Made by a program: the position numbers and the translations under genes. From Paenibacillus senegalimassiliensis (lineage in GTDB: Bacteria; Bacillota; Bacilli; Paenibacillales; Paenibacillaceae): DNA of 64,000 nt. Shown here piece by piece: positions 43,440 to 52,629 of this stretch; the first letter of the stretch is position 1, and the number at the start of each line of letters is the position of its first letter. The stretch covers positions 806,001-870,000 of the forward strand of contig NZ_LN909046.1 of NCBI RefSeq assembly GCF_001486585.1. Reading direction: 5' to 3'. Below the pieces are notes generated by a model, which made no database searches, was not told the DNA's origin, and was given only the letters and a program-made list of their open reading frames with translations.

Positions 43440-46169
43440 ATGGCATCATATCAACGTACTTTTAAACGCAGCACACAAAGAGCGGTTTCAACCATGTTAG
43501 TAACGGCCTTGTGCCTCGGCGGTGTCGGTACGGCAGCTTTTGCTGACGAAACGACAGTTAACAACAACATTTCGCAAAATATCGCTTCGGTTCCTCTGTT
43601 CAGCGATGTACAGAACGGATTTTGGGCGGAGAAGCATATATACAAGCTGGCAGCGGAAGGAATCATTCTGGGCGATGCCGGGAAGTTCCGTCCTGGTGAC
43701 AGTGTTACTCGCCAGGAAGCTATTACGATGGCTGTACGCTTCATGAATCTGGATTCCCAATTGGGGGATGGCTCAGGGGCTCCGGAAGAGATTAAGGTGG
43801 GCAACTATTTCAAGCCTTACCTGGAGCTTGCGCTGTCCAAGAATCTGCTGGATAAGAATGAAGAGATTGCGGCTACCAAAGATAATGAATCATGGGGCGA
43901 GCAACAGGCTTCGCGGGAGTGGGTAGCCAAGATCATCGTACGGGCGCTAGGCAAGGATGCGGAAGCCAAGGCTTCGGCAACGATGTCAACAGGCTTTGCC
44001 GATCAGACAAGCATCTCTGCTAATGCCCGCGGTTATGTGAATGTAGCTGTTCAACTCAATCTGACCAAGGGGGTTGAAGGCAACCGATTTGATCCACTGG
44101 GTAAGGTGACCCGAGCTCAAATCGCTACTTTCTTCAGCCGTGGAGGCGATCATTACAATGCCGGTTACGCGAATGCCTATGAAGGCATCGTGACCGAATT
44201 GACAGGCAACAAGCTTACGTTATATACGGACGGCCAGGTAAAGAGCTTTACCCTTGATAGCCGTACTGCATATTTCACCAAAGATTCGGAGACGCGCACG
44301 ACACAAAACGCTTTGCAACTGTACACCAAGGTGTTAGCAGTGGATAAAGTGGGCGCTGCGGCTTACGTAGAGGTCGTTGATGCGGAGCAGCAACTTGAGA
44401 AGGTGGAAGGAACGCTATTACGGGTACTCGGCAATCAATTGTTGCTGCTGGTCAATAATGCTCCCGTAACGTATGAGTATGATAGCAATACCGCCTTCCT
44501 CGACCAGAACGGCAATGCGATCAAGGCTCAGGACCTTACCCCTGAAAGTACGGTCATTGTACAACGTGAGACATTCACCTCAGAGAAGAAGCCGATTATT
44601 GTACAGGTGGAATCTGCATTAGTGAACAAGACCGGCGATGGGACGGTAGCCAAGGTGGATCTTACCGGGAAGACGGTCACCATCAAGGCGACTAACGGAG
44701 CTGAAGAAACATTTAAGTATGATAGCGACACTACCTTGCTCTATCAAGGCCAAGTCTTGAGTCAGATGGGTGAGGTGAGTGAAGGAGCAACGGTTAGCTA
44801 TAGAGTGACTAACAGCGTGCTGACTCGTCTGGAAGTAACCCAGGCCACTGAGCGGACGGTTACAGGTACGCTGCTTGACCTGTCTGGAGACACGTTGCTG
44901 AGCTATACCAATCCTAGCGGCCGCGATGAAATCAAGCGGATAGCCAAAAATGTTACGGTGGAAATTAACGGGATTCTGGATGCAACGCTCGATGATTTGA
45001 TTACCGATGCGAGTGGTGGGGACAAGGTCGAATTGACTCTGAACCCTGATGATGAAATCACCAAGATTGTCGTGACTGGACGTCAATCCGAGTTGCTTAC
45101 CAGCGCCACAGTTCTCAACTACGATGCGAAGACCAAGGCTCTGACTGTGGTCGATTCGGCGGAGAAGCCGTACGTATTTGTCATTGACTCCAAGACGAAG
45201 TATTCCTATAATTCTACGGCCCCTACACTTTCAGGGCTGGAAGCCGTACTTTCCAAAGGACGCAGAATCGACTTGACGGTGGTAGGTTCGCGTGTAGTGA
45301 ATCTTGAAGTCACTTACAAGTATGAAGGCACGTTCGTGTCTGCCAATACGAGCGCCAAGCGAATTACTATTCAACTGGCTGACGGGAAGACCGTGGAAAT
45401 TCCTTATCAAGCAACATCTCCATCGATTATCCTTTATGGTAAGGCCAGCGCTTCCTTATCGGACATCAAGGTAGGCGATTCGGTTGTGGCTATGCTAAGC
45501 GCCAATCAGGATGCCTTGCAAACGTTGGCGGTGAAGACGGCAATTCAATTCGAAATTACATCGGTGAATACCTCGAATGGCCGCATTCGGGTTACATCGG
45601 ACAAAACCACCAGTGACTTCTATGTAAATCAGGCTGTGCTGCTAGGCGAGAATGGTGGAGCGATTCGCGTGAGCGATCTGCAGGCTGGCCAGACCATTAA
45701 CGTTACATTTAACGGTCAAACGGCAACCTCTGTTCAGGTTGTTAAATTGACATTGGGTCAGGTGCAACAGGTGGATGGTTCGACCTTGACGATCAAATCG
45801 TTTGCGGGAGCAACCGAGACATATTCTCTGGCTAATGGTGTGAAGGTACAGCGGGGAACAGAAGTCAGCACGACTATCAATTCACTAACGGTAAACGATC
45901 GTGTTGAAGTTCGTAAGGATACAAATAATGCGGTGGTTGTGAAGGTGCTGGAGTCGCAAGAACGTAAATTTACACGCTATGACGGTGTTAGCAAGGAGAT
46001 TATCGTCTACCGCTCAAGCATCTCGGACAATAAATATCGTTTCGTAGTTACGGGCGATACGTATATTCACCAAGGTGACACGACATTATCCGTGCAATCG
46101 CTACAAGAAAGTGATAAAATTGTTTTGTATTTCAACGGGGACAAGTTGGTTGAAGTGGAAAAGCAATAA
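43440..46169 (+). CDS. S-layer homology (SLH) domain surface protein
   Basis: 909-residue secreted protein. Signal peptide (TQRAVSTMLVTALCLGGVGTAAFA). Three SLH units: SDVQNGFWAEKHIYKLAAEG...FRPGDSVTRQEAITM; YFKPYLELALSKNL; and ARGYVNVAVQLNLTKG...FDPLGKVTRAQIATFF. These bind pyruvylated secondary cell-wall polymer. The remaining 650 or so residues are beta-rich, Thr/Ser/Val-rich repeats of a roughly 70-90 residue unit (for example VEGTLLRVLGNQLLLLVN, VTGTLLDLSGDTLLSYT), suggesting an extended stalk. The ATG at 43440 is set by AAAGGGAG. No enzyme motif was seen. Confidence 0.9.
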   Translation: MASYQRTFKRSTQRAVSTMLVTALCLGGVGTAAFADETTVNNNISQNIASVPLFSDVQNGFWAEKHIYKLAAEGIILGDAGKFRPGDSVTRQEAITMAVRFMNLDSQLGDGSGAPEEIKVGNYFKPYLELALSKNLLDKNEEIAATKDNESWGEQQASREWVAKIIVRALGKDAEAKASATMSTGFADQTSISANARGYVNVAVQLNLTKGVEGNRFDPLGKVTRAQIATFFSRGGDHYNAGYANAYEGIVTELTGNKLTLYTDGQVKSFTLDSRTAYFTKDSETRTTQNALQLYTKVLAVDKVGAAAYVEVVDAEQQLEKVEGTLLRVLGNQLLLLVNNAPVTYEYDSNTAFLDQNGNAIKAQDLTPESTVIVQRETFTSEKKPIIVQVESALVNKTGDGTVAKVDLTGKTVTIKATNGAEETFKYDSDTTLLYQGQVLSQMGEVSEGATVSYRVTNSVLTRLEVTQATERTVTGTLLDLSGDTLLSYTNPSGRDEIKRIAKNVTVEINGILDATLDDLITDASGGDKVELTLNPDDEITKIVVTGRQSELLTSATVLNYDAKTKALTVVDSAEKPYVFVIDSKTKYSYNSTAPTLSGLEAVLSKGRRIDLTVVGSRVVNLEVTYKYEGTFVSANTSAKRITIQLADGKTVEIPYQATSPSIILYGKASASLSDIKVGDSVVAMLSANQDALQTLAVKTAIQFEITSVNTSNGRIRVTSDKTTSDFYVNQAVLLGENGGAIRVSDLQAGQTINVTFNGQTATSVQVVKLTLGQVQQVDGSTLTIKSFAGATETYSLANGVKVQRGTEVSTTINSLTVNDRVEVRKDTNNAVVVKVLESQERKFTRYDGVSKEIIVYRSSISDNKYRFVVTGDTYIHQGDTTLSVQSLQESDKIVLYFNGDKLVEVEKQ

Positions 46170-46184
46170 TCATTTTCGTGAATT

Positions 46185-46230
46185 CAACCGTCTTGATGCG
46201 GGATGTTTCCCGGACCAAGGCGGTTTTTTC
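46185..46230 (+). terminator. Terminator after the SLH gene
   Basis: AACCGTCTTG..CGGGA / TCCCG..CAAGGCGGTT two-part stem followed by TTTTTC. Confidence 0.85.
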
Positions 46231-46281
46231 TGGAATGAGAAGCTTAATTTGACCAATGAACCGGTGAAGGGGTGAGGAGAC

Positions 46282-46965
46282 ATGAATGCGGCAGATGTCC
46301 GTCATATTTTGGACACCATCGGGGACATGTTTCCGGATGCGCGCTGCGAGCTGAACCATAGCAATGCCTTTGAGCTTACGATTGCCGTGCTGCTGTCCGC
46401 GCAGTGTACCGACGCAACCGTGAACAAAGTCACGGCCGATTTGTTCCGCAAGTATAGATCGCCGGAAGATTACGTAGCGGTTCCCTTGGAGGAGCTGGAG
46501 CAAGACATTCGCAGTATCGGATTGTTCCGTAGCAAGGCCAAGCATATTCAAAGCTTGTGTCGGATTTTGCTGGAGCAATACGGTGGTGAAGTGCCCAAAG
46601 AACACGAACTGCTGGTTCAATTGCCAGGCGTTGGTCGAAAAACCGCAAACGTAGTTGTATCCAATGCGTTTGATGTGCCCGCCATTGCGGTCGATACGCA
46701 TGTGGAGCGTGTCAGCAAGCGGCTTGGTCTGGCGGGATGGAATGATTCCGTCCTGGAGGTGGAGAAGAAGTTAATGAAGCGGGTGCCTAAGGATGAGTGG
46801 ACCCTGACGCATCACCGCCTGATTTTCTTTGGAAGATACCACTGTAAGGCACAGCACCCGGGCTGCGAGATCTGTCCGCTTCTTGAGGTATGCCGTGAAG
46901 GCAAGAAACGTATGAAATCACCACAACCTAGAAAAAATAAGGAACGTATGGCCCAAAAAAGATAA
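46282..46965 (+). CDS. nth: Endonuclease III
   Basis: Bifunctional DNA glycosylase/AP lyase for oxidised pyrimidines. Helix-hairpin-helix LPGVGRKTANVVVSNAF with the catalytic lysine, catalytic Asp in VDTHVERVSKRLGL, and a C-terminal [4Fe-4S] set C-x6-C-x2-C-x5-C (CKAQHPGCEICPLLEVC). 227 residues with a short basic tail. GGGGTGAGGAG before the ATG. Confidence 0.96.
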   Translation: MNAADVRHILDTIGDMFPDARCELNHSNAFELTIAVLLSAQCTDATVNKVTADLFRKYRSPEDYVAVPLEELEQDIRSIGLFRSKAKHIQSLCRILLEQYGGEVPKEHELLVQLPGVGRKTANVVVSNAFDVPAIAVDTHVERVSKRLGLAGWNDSVLEVEKKLMKRVPKDEWTLTHHRLIFFGRYHCKAQHPGCEICPLLEVCREGKKRMKSPQPRKNKERMAQKR

Positions 46966-46990
46966 TGATAGTAGAGGATGAGAGACCAAG

Positions 46991-47266
46991 ATGAGATGCA
47001 TTTCTGTGTATACCGACAACTTTGAACAATTTTCCGACGTGTTTGAGCAAGTGATTGATTTGCAACTTGGCGAAAACGACGAGCGCGAGGTGGAAGGCCT
47101 GGTGGTCAGCGATTCCGGCGAGGTGCCTGAGCACTATCTGGAAAGAATGTCAGCTAAACCTGAGGTTGTGGTTATGAAGGACAAGAGTCGCGGCATTACA
47201 ATTTTGCAGCACGGCAAGGTATTCGAAATTCTGCTTCCTACAGAAGCAGCAGGTGCTGTAAGCTAA
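46991..47266 (+). CDS. Small conserved-type protein of unknown function
   Basis: 91-residue acidic soluble protein, MRCISVYTDNFEQFSDVFEQ at the start, with no signal or membrane helix. It lies 25 bases after nth and is closed by a strong terminator, so it is probably in the nth transcript. The beta-rich end (VVMKDKSRGITILQHGKVFEIL) does not reveal a function. Confidence 0.75.
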   Translation: MRCISVYTDNFEQFSDVFEQVIDLQLGENDEREVEGLVVSDSGEVPEHYLERMSAKPEVVVMKDKSRGITILQHGKVFEILLPTEAAGAVS

Positions 47267-47334
47267 GCTGACCGATGACTACGCGGCGATTGCCGCTGAT
47301 CTAACATGTTCAAGAATCCATAGGATTGTAAGAG

Positions 47335-47369
47335 CTCCCCGTCAGACATGATCTGACGGGGATTTTTTG
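47335..47369 (+). terminator. Terminator after the nth operon
   Basis: TCCCCGTCAG / CTGACGGGGA perfect stem with a 7-base loop and TTTTTT. Confidence 0.95.
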
Positions 47370-47502
47370 CATTTTTTTGCATTCATGGGCAAAAGGGAAA
47401 CCGTTTGCAAGGCAAGCGGAAGATGTTAAAATATTGATAATTCAAAACGGCACTATATAGAAGAAGACATATGAGTGCAAGGAGAGCGGAGGTCTAGGTG
47501 GA

Positions 47503-49221
47503 ATGGTGACGGATATTTCCTTGCAGGAGCGGCTGCGGCTGCTGCGGGAGATGGTGGAAGAAGATCCTGCGGTAGCAGAGCTTAGGGAATTGGAAGAGAA
47601 GCTGGAAGAACAACAATTTATGATAGGCTTTTGCGGTCATTTCTCGGCAGGTAAATCGAGTCTGATTAATACCCTGTGCGGCAAGACGGTGATGCCAACG
47701 GGGCCGCTACCAACCAGCGCCAATGTAGTGCTTATTCGCCAAGGGGCTCCCCGGGCTTTGCTGACTTTAGCGACTTCAAGTGAACCTCGCGTGGAAGTAC
47801 CACTTGAAGAGGTGGCGGACTATTGCCGTGACGGTCAAGCCTATACACGAGTCGAACTGTGGGCGGAGCTTGAGCTTCCGCTACATGGAGGGGCCTTGCT
47901 GGATACACCCGGAGTGGATTCCAATGATACGGGCCATGCGCTTGCTACATATTCAGCCCTGCATTTGGCCGATGTCGTCTTCTATGTCATGGATTATAAC
48001 CATGTATCATCCGAGACAAATCTGAGTTTTGCCCAATCGTTGATGGATTACGGCAAGCCTCTATATATGATCGTTAATCAGATCGATAAGCATCGAGAAG
48101 AAGAGTTATCCTGGGCTGACTTTCAGAATTCTGTGGTTCAGGCTTTTGATATATGGAACATCAAGCCGCAGGGTATTTTCTATATTTCTCTAAAAGCTCC
48201 GACAGCTCCGGGAAATATGTTGGACGGGCTCAAAGAGACGCTTGCTGTTTTATTGTCCCGGGGGTCAGCACTGATTGATTATGGTGTCTATGCTTCGGCG
48301 GAACGGACGGTGCAGGCTCATTTGGAGCGGGTGCGGGATACCGGGCAGGATGAGCGTCAGCGTCTTGAAGAAGTGACCGGCGGGGAATTCGATGCTGAAG
48401 CGTTGGAGAACGAACTGCGAGACCTGGAAGAGAGCGGAGAACCTGCCGTATCGGATATGGAAGCGTGGAAGCAGGATGGGCTTGGCAGGATCAGCCATAT
48501 CGCCGATACGGCACAATTAATGACGCCGCCCCTTCGTGAGCTGGCAGGCCGGTACCTGGAAAGTCAGGCGCCGGGATTCAAGGCTAAGGGGTGGTTTGGC
48601 GGAGGCCGTACGGAAGGGGAGAAGGCGAAGCGGCAGGAGGCGATCCTGCTCGCCTTAGCTGAGCAGGTCGATGCAGGGCTGGATTGGCATATTAGGCAGG
48701 AACTACGGCGGATTGGCCAGGAATTGGAAGTGTGGAGTGAAGCTTGGGAGGGGCAGCTTGATGCAGCGATGCCCCGGCCTGAAGCGGAGTGGATTATAGA
48801 CCCGCTGCCTGCCGGAGCGCTGTTGTCGGGCGAAGCGACGTTGCATTACGCGGCAGCGGTATCCGCCGGGATCGGAGCGCGTTACCGGTGGGCCGCAGCG
48901 CGCATGCTGGATGCGCTGCTGGCAGTGCCCTCGCCGCGTCTTGCCGCAGGACGGGGGTGCGGGAGCTGCTTCGCCGCGCGGCCGAGCTGCGCAGCGGCAT
49001 CTTCACCGTGGCGCTGTTCGGAGCGTTCAGCGCTGGGAAGTCGTCCTTCGCCAACGCTTTGCTGGGCGAAGCCGTGCTCCCCGTATCGCCGCATCCGACC
49101 ACCGCGGCGATTATCCGCGTGCTGGCTCCCGGCGCAGAGAACCGTCACCGTACCGCAAGCATTCGCTTCAAAAGCGGCGAAGCCATGCGGGAAGATCTGG
49201 CCTTCTCCTTTCAAGCGCTAG
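47503..49221 (+). CDS. Dynamin-like GTPase, N-terminal half of a frameshifted DynA-type gene
   Basis: First GTPase half of a double dynamin (B. subtilis DynA/YpbR type, membrane fusion and repair). P-loop GHFSAGKSSLIN (about residues 45-56), G3 LDTPGVDSND, G4 NQIDK, then a helical region. Meaningful sequence stops near residue 484 (PSPRLAAGRG). Beyond 48957 the frame encodes Cys/Arg/Pro-rich nonsense to a stop at 49219-49221, while the natural continuation runs in the -1 frame. One G more in GGGGG (48953-48957) would restore a protein of about 1,083 residues. Sequencing error, real mutation or phase variation cannot be separated here. Confidence 0.8.
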   Translation: MVTDISLQERLRLLREMVEEDPAVAELRELEEKLEEQQFMIGFCGHFSAGKSSLINTLCGKTVMPTGPLPTSANVVLIRQGAPRALLTLATSSEPRVEVPLEEVADYCRDGQAYTRVELWAELELPLHGGALLDTPGVDSNDTGHALATYSALHLADVVFYVMDYNHVSSETNLSFAQSLMDYGKPLYMIVNQIDKHREEELSWADFQNSVVQAFDIWNIKPQGIFYISLKAPTAPGNMLDGLKETLAVLLSRGSALIDYGVYASAERTVQAHLERVRDTGQDERQRLEEVTGGEFDAEALENELRDLEESGEPAVSDMEAWKQDGLGRISHIADTAQLMTPPLRELAGRYLESQAPGFKAKGWFGGGRTEGEKAKRQEAILLALAEQVDAGLDWHIRQELRRIGQELEVWSEAWEGQLDAAMPRPEAEWIIDPLPAGALLSGEATLHYAAAVSAGIGARYRWAAARMLDALLAVPSPRLAAGRGCGSCFAARPSCAAASSPWRCSERSALGSRPSPTLCWAKPCSPYRRIRPPRRLSACWLPAQRTVTVPQAFASKAAKPCGKIWPSPFKR

Positions 49222-50753
49222 GCTTGGGGCCATGGCAGGAAGAGCAATGGATGGATAGCGTTCGCCGTTTGAAGGCCGGGGATATTCCGGCTGCAGGCAG
49301 AGCGCATTTCAGCTTTTTGCAAGCCGCACTTGCAGGCTGGGAGACCTCAGCTTCGAAGCTGGGTCAGGCGGAGCTAGTGGAGCTGGAGGAATTCCGCAGC
49401 TATGCCGCGGAGGAGACGAAGGCTTGCTTTGTCGCCGAGATTGACCTGTATCATCAAGGGCCACTGACCCGCCAGGGCATCGTGCTGGTGGACACGCCAG
49501 GAGCCGACTCCATCCATGCCCGGCATACAGGGGTAGCTTTTCAATATATGAAAACCTCGGATGCTATTTTATTTGTAACCTATTATAATCATGCGTTCTC
49601 CCGAGCCGACAAGCAGTTATTAAGCCAGCTTGGACGAATTAAAGGAAGCTTCGCGCTGGACAAAATGTTCTTCCTGGTCAATGCGGCTGATCTGGCAGCT
49701 TCGCAGGAGGAACTGGCTGCTGTGGTAGAACATGTACGGGAAGGGTTATACGGGGCTGGCATCCAGCAGCCTAGTGTGTATGCCGTATCCAGCTTGCGGG
49801 CGCTTCAGGCCGAGCAAGGCTTAGCTGCTGCTGACGAAGGCTTTGCCTTGTTTCGCAGCCATTTCGCCGAGTTCCTGGAGCATGATTTGGGACAACTGGC
49901 AGCCTCCTCAGCGGACTCCCTCCTGGGGCAAATGAAGGAACGTCTGCTGCAATGGATCACGGCTGCCGGAGACAATGCCGAGGATGCGGGGCGGAAATTA
50001 TCTGGCTTGGAAGACAAGCGGCATATCTTCGAGCAGGCGCTGTCTGAATATCGGCAGACGAATATTAGCCGGGAATGGAATCAGGAGAATGAGGAGCTAC
50101 TCTACCATGTGGTGCAGCGGCTTAGATTGCTGGCGCTAGAGATGTTCGCCGAGTTCTTCCATCCCTCTCTGCTTCAAGAGCATCATGGTCCGATGAAGCG
50201 CAACTTCGCTATAGCGTTAAGAGGCTGGCTTAATCAGGTATCTGCCGAGCTTGAACGGGAGCTGCTGGCGACTTCGCTGCGTCTGGAACGCAAGGCACAG
50301 GACTTACTGAGCTATGCGGCGGAGGCTTGGTGCAACAAGCATGAACCCGCGCTGGATATGCCCCTATCTCCGCCGGAAGGCGGTGTCAATTGGAGTACAC
50401 CACCTATTCCTGAGGGTCTGCTTACTGACGCTTCGTTCCCGGTGGACACGTACTGGCCAATGTTCAAGAGCCCCCGGACCTTCTTTGAAGGAGGAGGTCG
50501 CACTGTCCTGCGTAATAAGTTGGAGGAGCCGCTATTGAAGCAGCTCAAGGAGGTTGTAAGTGTACAGGAGGCTCAGTTCCGGGATCATTATGCTCGTGAG
50601 ATTGCCGTCGGCCTGGAGAACACGGCGATTTATTTCCACGGCCTTTGGCAGGAATGGGAGGAGAGTATTCGCGGAGCCCGAGCCACATCCCAACAATTGG
50701 ATTATTGGCAAGATGTTTCCGCTCGTCTTGGCGGAGAATCACAGGAATTGTAA
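48957..50753 (+). CDS. Dynamin-like GTPase, C-terminal half of the frameshifted DynA-type gene
   Basis: Second GTPase half. P-loop GAFSAGKSSFANALLG, switch region HPTTAAIIRVL, G3 VDTPGADSIH, G4 VNAADL, then a long helical stalk region and C-terminal helices. The coherent reading starts at GVRELLRRAAELRSGIF. A GTG at 48957 could in principle start it, giving 598 residues, but the upstream AGGACGGGG is a poor ribosome site, and part of the family architecture expects continuity with the preceding half. It should be read as one gene with 47503-48956. Confidence 0.8.
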   Translation: MRELLRRAAELRSGIFTVALFGAFSAGKSSFANALLGEAVLPVSPHPTTAAIIRVLAPGAENRHRTASIRFKSGEAMREDLAFSFQALGLGPWQEEQWMDSVRRLKAGDIPAAGRAHFSFLQAALAGWETSASKLGQAELVELEEFRSYAAEETKACFVAEIDLYHQGPLTRQGIVLVDTPGADSIHARHTGVAFQYMKTSDAILFVTYYNHAFSRADKQLLSQLGRIKGSFALDKMFFLVNAADLAASQEELAAVVEHVREGLYGAGIQQPSVYAVSSLRALQAEQGLAAADEGFALFRSHFAEFLEHDLGQLAASSADSLLGQMKERLLQWITAAGDNAEDAGRKLSGLEDKRHIFEQALSEYRQTNISREWNQENEELLYHVVQRLRLLALEMFAEFFHPSLLQEHHGPMKRNFAIALRGWLNQVSAELERELLATSLRLERKAQDLLSYAAEAWCNKHEPALDMPLSPPEGGVNWSTPPIPEGLLTDASFPVDTYWPMFKSPRTFFEGGGRTVLRNKLEEPLLKQLKEVVSVQEAQFRDHYAREIAVGLENTAIYFHGLWQEWEESIRGARATSQQLDYWQDVSARLGGESQEL

Positions 50754-50888
50754 AGGGCGTTTAAAGTTTTGTAACTTTTCTTTAATATATATCCTATTTT
50801 TTAATTACTCCCTATTGCAATATTCGACATAAAGCCCGAAAATAGAATAGGATTGTTAACTATGCGTTAAGGGGGACATGACGTCGTT

Positions 50889-52076
50889 ATGTGGGGAGCT
50901 CCTGAATCAAAAAGTCCTAAGACGATCTTGCTGCTGGGCAGCGGCGAATTAGGCAAGGAGGTTGTCATTGAGGCGCAGCGTCTCGGCGTCCGTACCATTG
51001 CCGTTGACCGCTATGCGCATGCACCGGCGATGGGAGTGGCTCATGAGTCATACGTCATGGATATGCTGGACGAGGAGGCTTTGAAGTCGCTGATTCTCCG
51101 TACCAAGCCGGACTTGATTGTTCCGGAGGTAGAGGCGATTGCGACCAAGGCTCTTGTGGAGCTAGAACAACAAGGTTTCAAAGTAATTCCTACGGCAACT
51201 GCCGCCAGATTGACAATGGATCGTGAAGGGATTCGTCGTCTGGCTTCAGAGGAGCTTGGCTTGCCAACGGCGGCTTATCGCTTCGCGAACAGCTTGGCGG
51301 AACTGGAGAATGCGGTGGCCGAGATCGGTGTGCCTTGTGTGATTAAGCCGCTGATGAGCTCCTCGGGGAAGGGACAAAGCGTTTGCCGCAGCCTCGCAGA
51401 GATTGAGGATTGCTGGCAAATGGCGATGGAAGGTGCCCGGGCCAAAAATACACGGGTCATCGTCGAAGCGTTTGTCCCGTTCACCAGTGAGATTACGCTG
51501 CTGACGGTGCGCTCGGTATCCGGTACGGTGTTTTGCCCACCGGTAGGTCACGTGCAACGTGACGGGGATTACGTAGAATCATGGCAGCCGCATCTGATGA
51601 GCGAAGCGCAGCTTCGTGAGGCAGAGGACATTGCCCGCAAAATTACGGATGCTCTTGGCGGATACGGTCTGTTCGGCGTGGAGTTGTTCGTTACGGAGGA
51701 AGGCATCGTCTTCAGTGAAGTGTCACCAAGACCTCATGATACTGGTATGGTCACTATGGTGACGCAGGATTTATCCGAATTTGCCTTGCATGTACGGGCT
51801 ATTCTGGGCTTGCCTGTATCTTCGGTATCCTTGCTGACGCCAGGGGCTTCAGCGACATTGAAGAGCGCTGAAGACCGGGAGGGCGAGGATTTTGAGATTG
51901 CCGGAATTGAGGAAGCGTTAAATCTACCGAGAACTCAGGTCAGAGTATTCGGCAAGCCGCTTTGCAAGCCGGGCCGGCGGATGGCCGTTGCCCTGAGTGC
52001 GGCGGAAGATGTGGAAACGGCACGCAGCCGCGCCAAGGAAGCGGCAAATTCATTAAAGGTGGTTTGGTCCAAGTGA
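50889..52076 (+). CDS. purT: Formate-dependent phosphoribosylglycinamide formyltransferase (PurT)
   Basis: ATP-grasp enzyme making formylglycinamide ribotide from GAR, formate and ATP, the folate-independent route in purine synthesis. LLLGSGELGKEVVIEAQRLG at the N-terminus, DRYAHAPAMGVAHES, VPEVEAIAT, KPLMSSSGKGQSV, GLFGVELFV and EVSPRPHDTGMVTM. 395 residues. The ribosome site AAGGGGG is 13 bases from ATG 50889, somewhat long. The stop overlaps the next start (GTGA). Confidence 0.95.
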   Translation: MWGAPESKSPKTILLLGSGELGKEVVIEAQRLGVRTIAVDRYAHAPAMGVAHESYVMDMLDEEALKSLILRTKPDLIVPEVEAIATKALVELEQQGFKVIPTATAARLTMDREGIRRLASEELGLPTAAYRFANSLAELENAVAEIGVPCVIKPLMSSSGKGQSVCRSLAEIEDCWQMAMEGARAKNTRVIVEAFVPFTSEITLLTVRSVSGTVFCPPVGHVQRDGDYVESWQPHLMSEAQLREAEDIARKITDALGGYGLFGVELFVTEEGIVFSEVSPRPHDTGMVTMVTQDLSEFALHVRAILGLPVSSVSLLTPGASATLKSAEDREGEDFEIAGIEEALNLPRTQVRVFGKPLCKPGRRMAVALSAAEDVETARSRAKEAANSLKVVWSK

Positions 52077-52534
52077 GTACACAGGTGTTAGCTCCAGCGT
52101 TGATCATTCGTAAAGGATGCTGTGACGATGTTGCCCACATGCTTCCTTTGATGCGCCAGCTTCGTTATCCGACGACGACCAGCGTATTAAAGGAGAGGCT
52201 AGCGATGCTGGAAGAGCAGCCGCTATTCGGGAATTTGGTAGCAGAACTGGACGGTGTTGTAGTAGGAACGGCATTTCTTAAGCAGCATCAAACTCATGAT
52301 ATGAAGAAGCCGGTGACAAGAATTACGGCATTGATTGTAGATGAAGCGCATCGTGCCTCGGGCATTGGTAGACGACTGATTGAAGAAGCAGAACGCTGGG
52401 CGCGCAGTCGCGGCAGTTCTGAGTTGATTCTGTCTACCGCCGGAGATAATCATAATTTGGTGAAAGCCTTCTACGAGCATTGCGGCTTCCGCTGCGCTGG
52501 CTACCGCATGAACAAGCTGCTATCGCAAGCCTAG
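52073..52534 (+). CDS. GNAT-family N-acetyltransferase
   Basis: 153-residue acetyl-CoA-dependent acetyltransferase. ITALIVDEAHRASGIGRRLIEEAERWAR is the motif A region with the acetyl-CoA loop (RASGIG), followed by NHNLVKAFYEHCGFR. The acceptor is unknown. GTG 52073 overlaps the purT stop by 4 bases and has AAAGGTGG upstream; the longer frame back to 51962 lies inside purT and is rejected. Confidence 0.85.
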   Translation: MSTQVLAPALIIRKGCCDDVAHMLPLMRQLRYPTTTSVLKERLAMLEEQPLFGNLVAELDGVVVGTAFLKQHQTHDMKKPVTRITALIVDEAHRASGIGRRLIEEAERWARSRGSSELILSTAGDNHNLVKAFYEHCGFRCAGYRMNKLLSQA

Positions 52535-52573
52535 ACACTAATACACGCTGATTGTATCTTGGATATACCTGAA

Positions 52574-52612
52574 TAGCTTCGCCTTTCCTGAGGGAGAGGT
52601 GAAGCTTTTTTG
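52574..52612 (+). terminator. Terminator after the purT operon
   Basis: AGCTTCGCCT / AGGTGAAGCT stem with an inner TCC/GGA pair and TTTTTTG. Confidence 0.85.
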
Positions 52613-52629
52613 TCAGAAGAGGAGGGCCT

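Noticed and set aside
48951..48962. Programmed -1 frameshifting at CGGGGGT joining the dynamin halves
   Set aside because: The frame phase does not give a canonical X-XXY-YYZ slippery heptamer, and no clear stimulatory structure was identified by eye. A one-base deletion or sequencing error is simpler.
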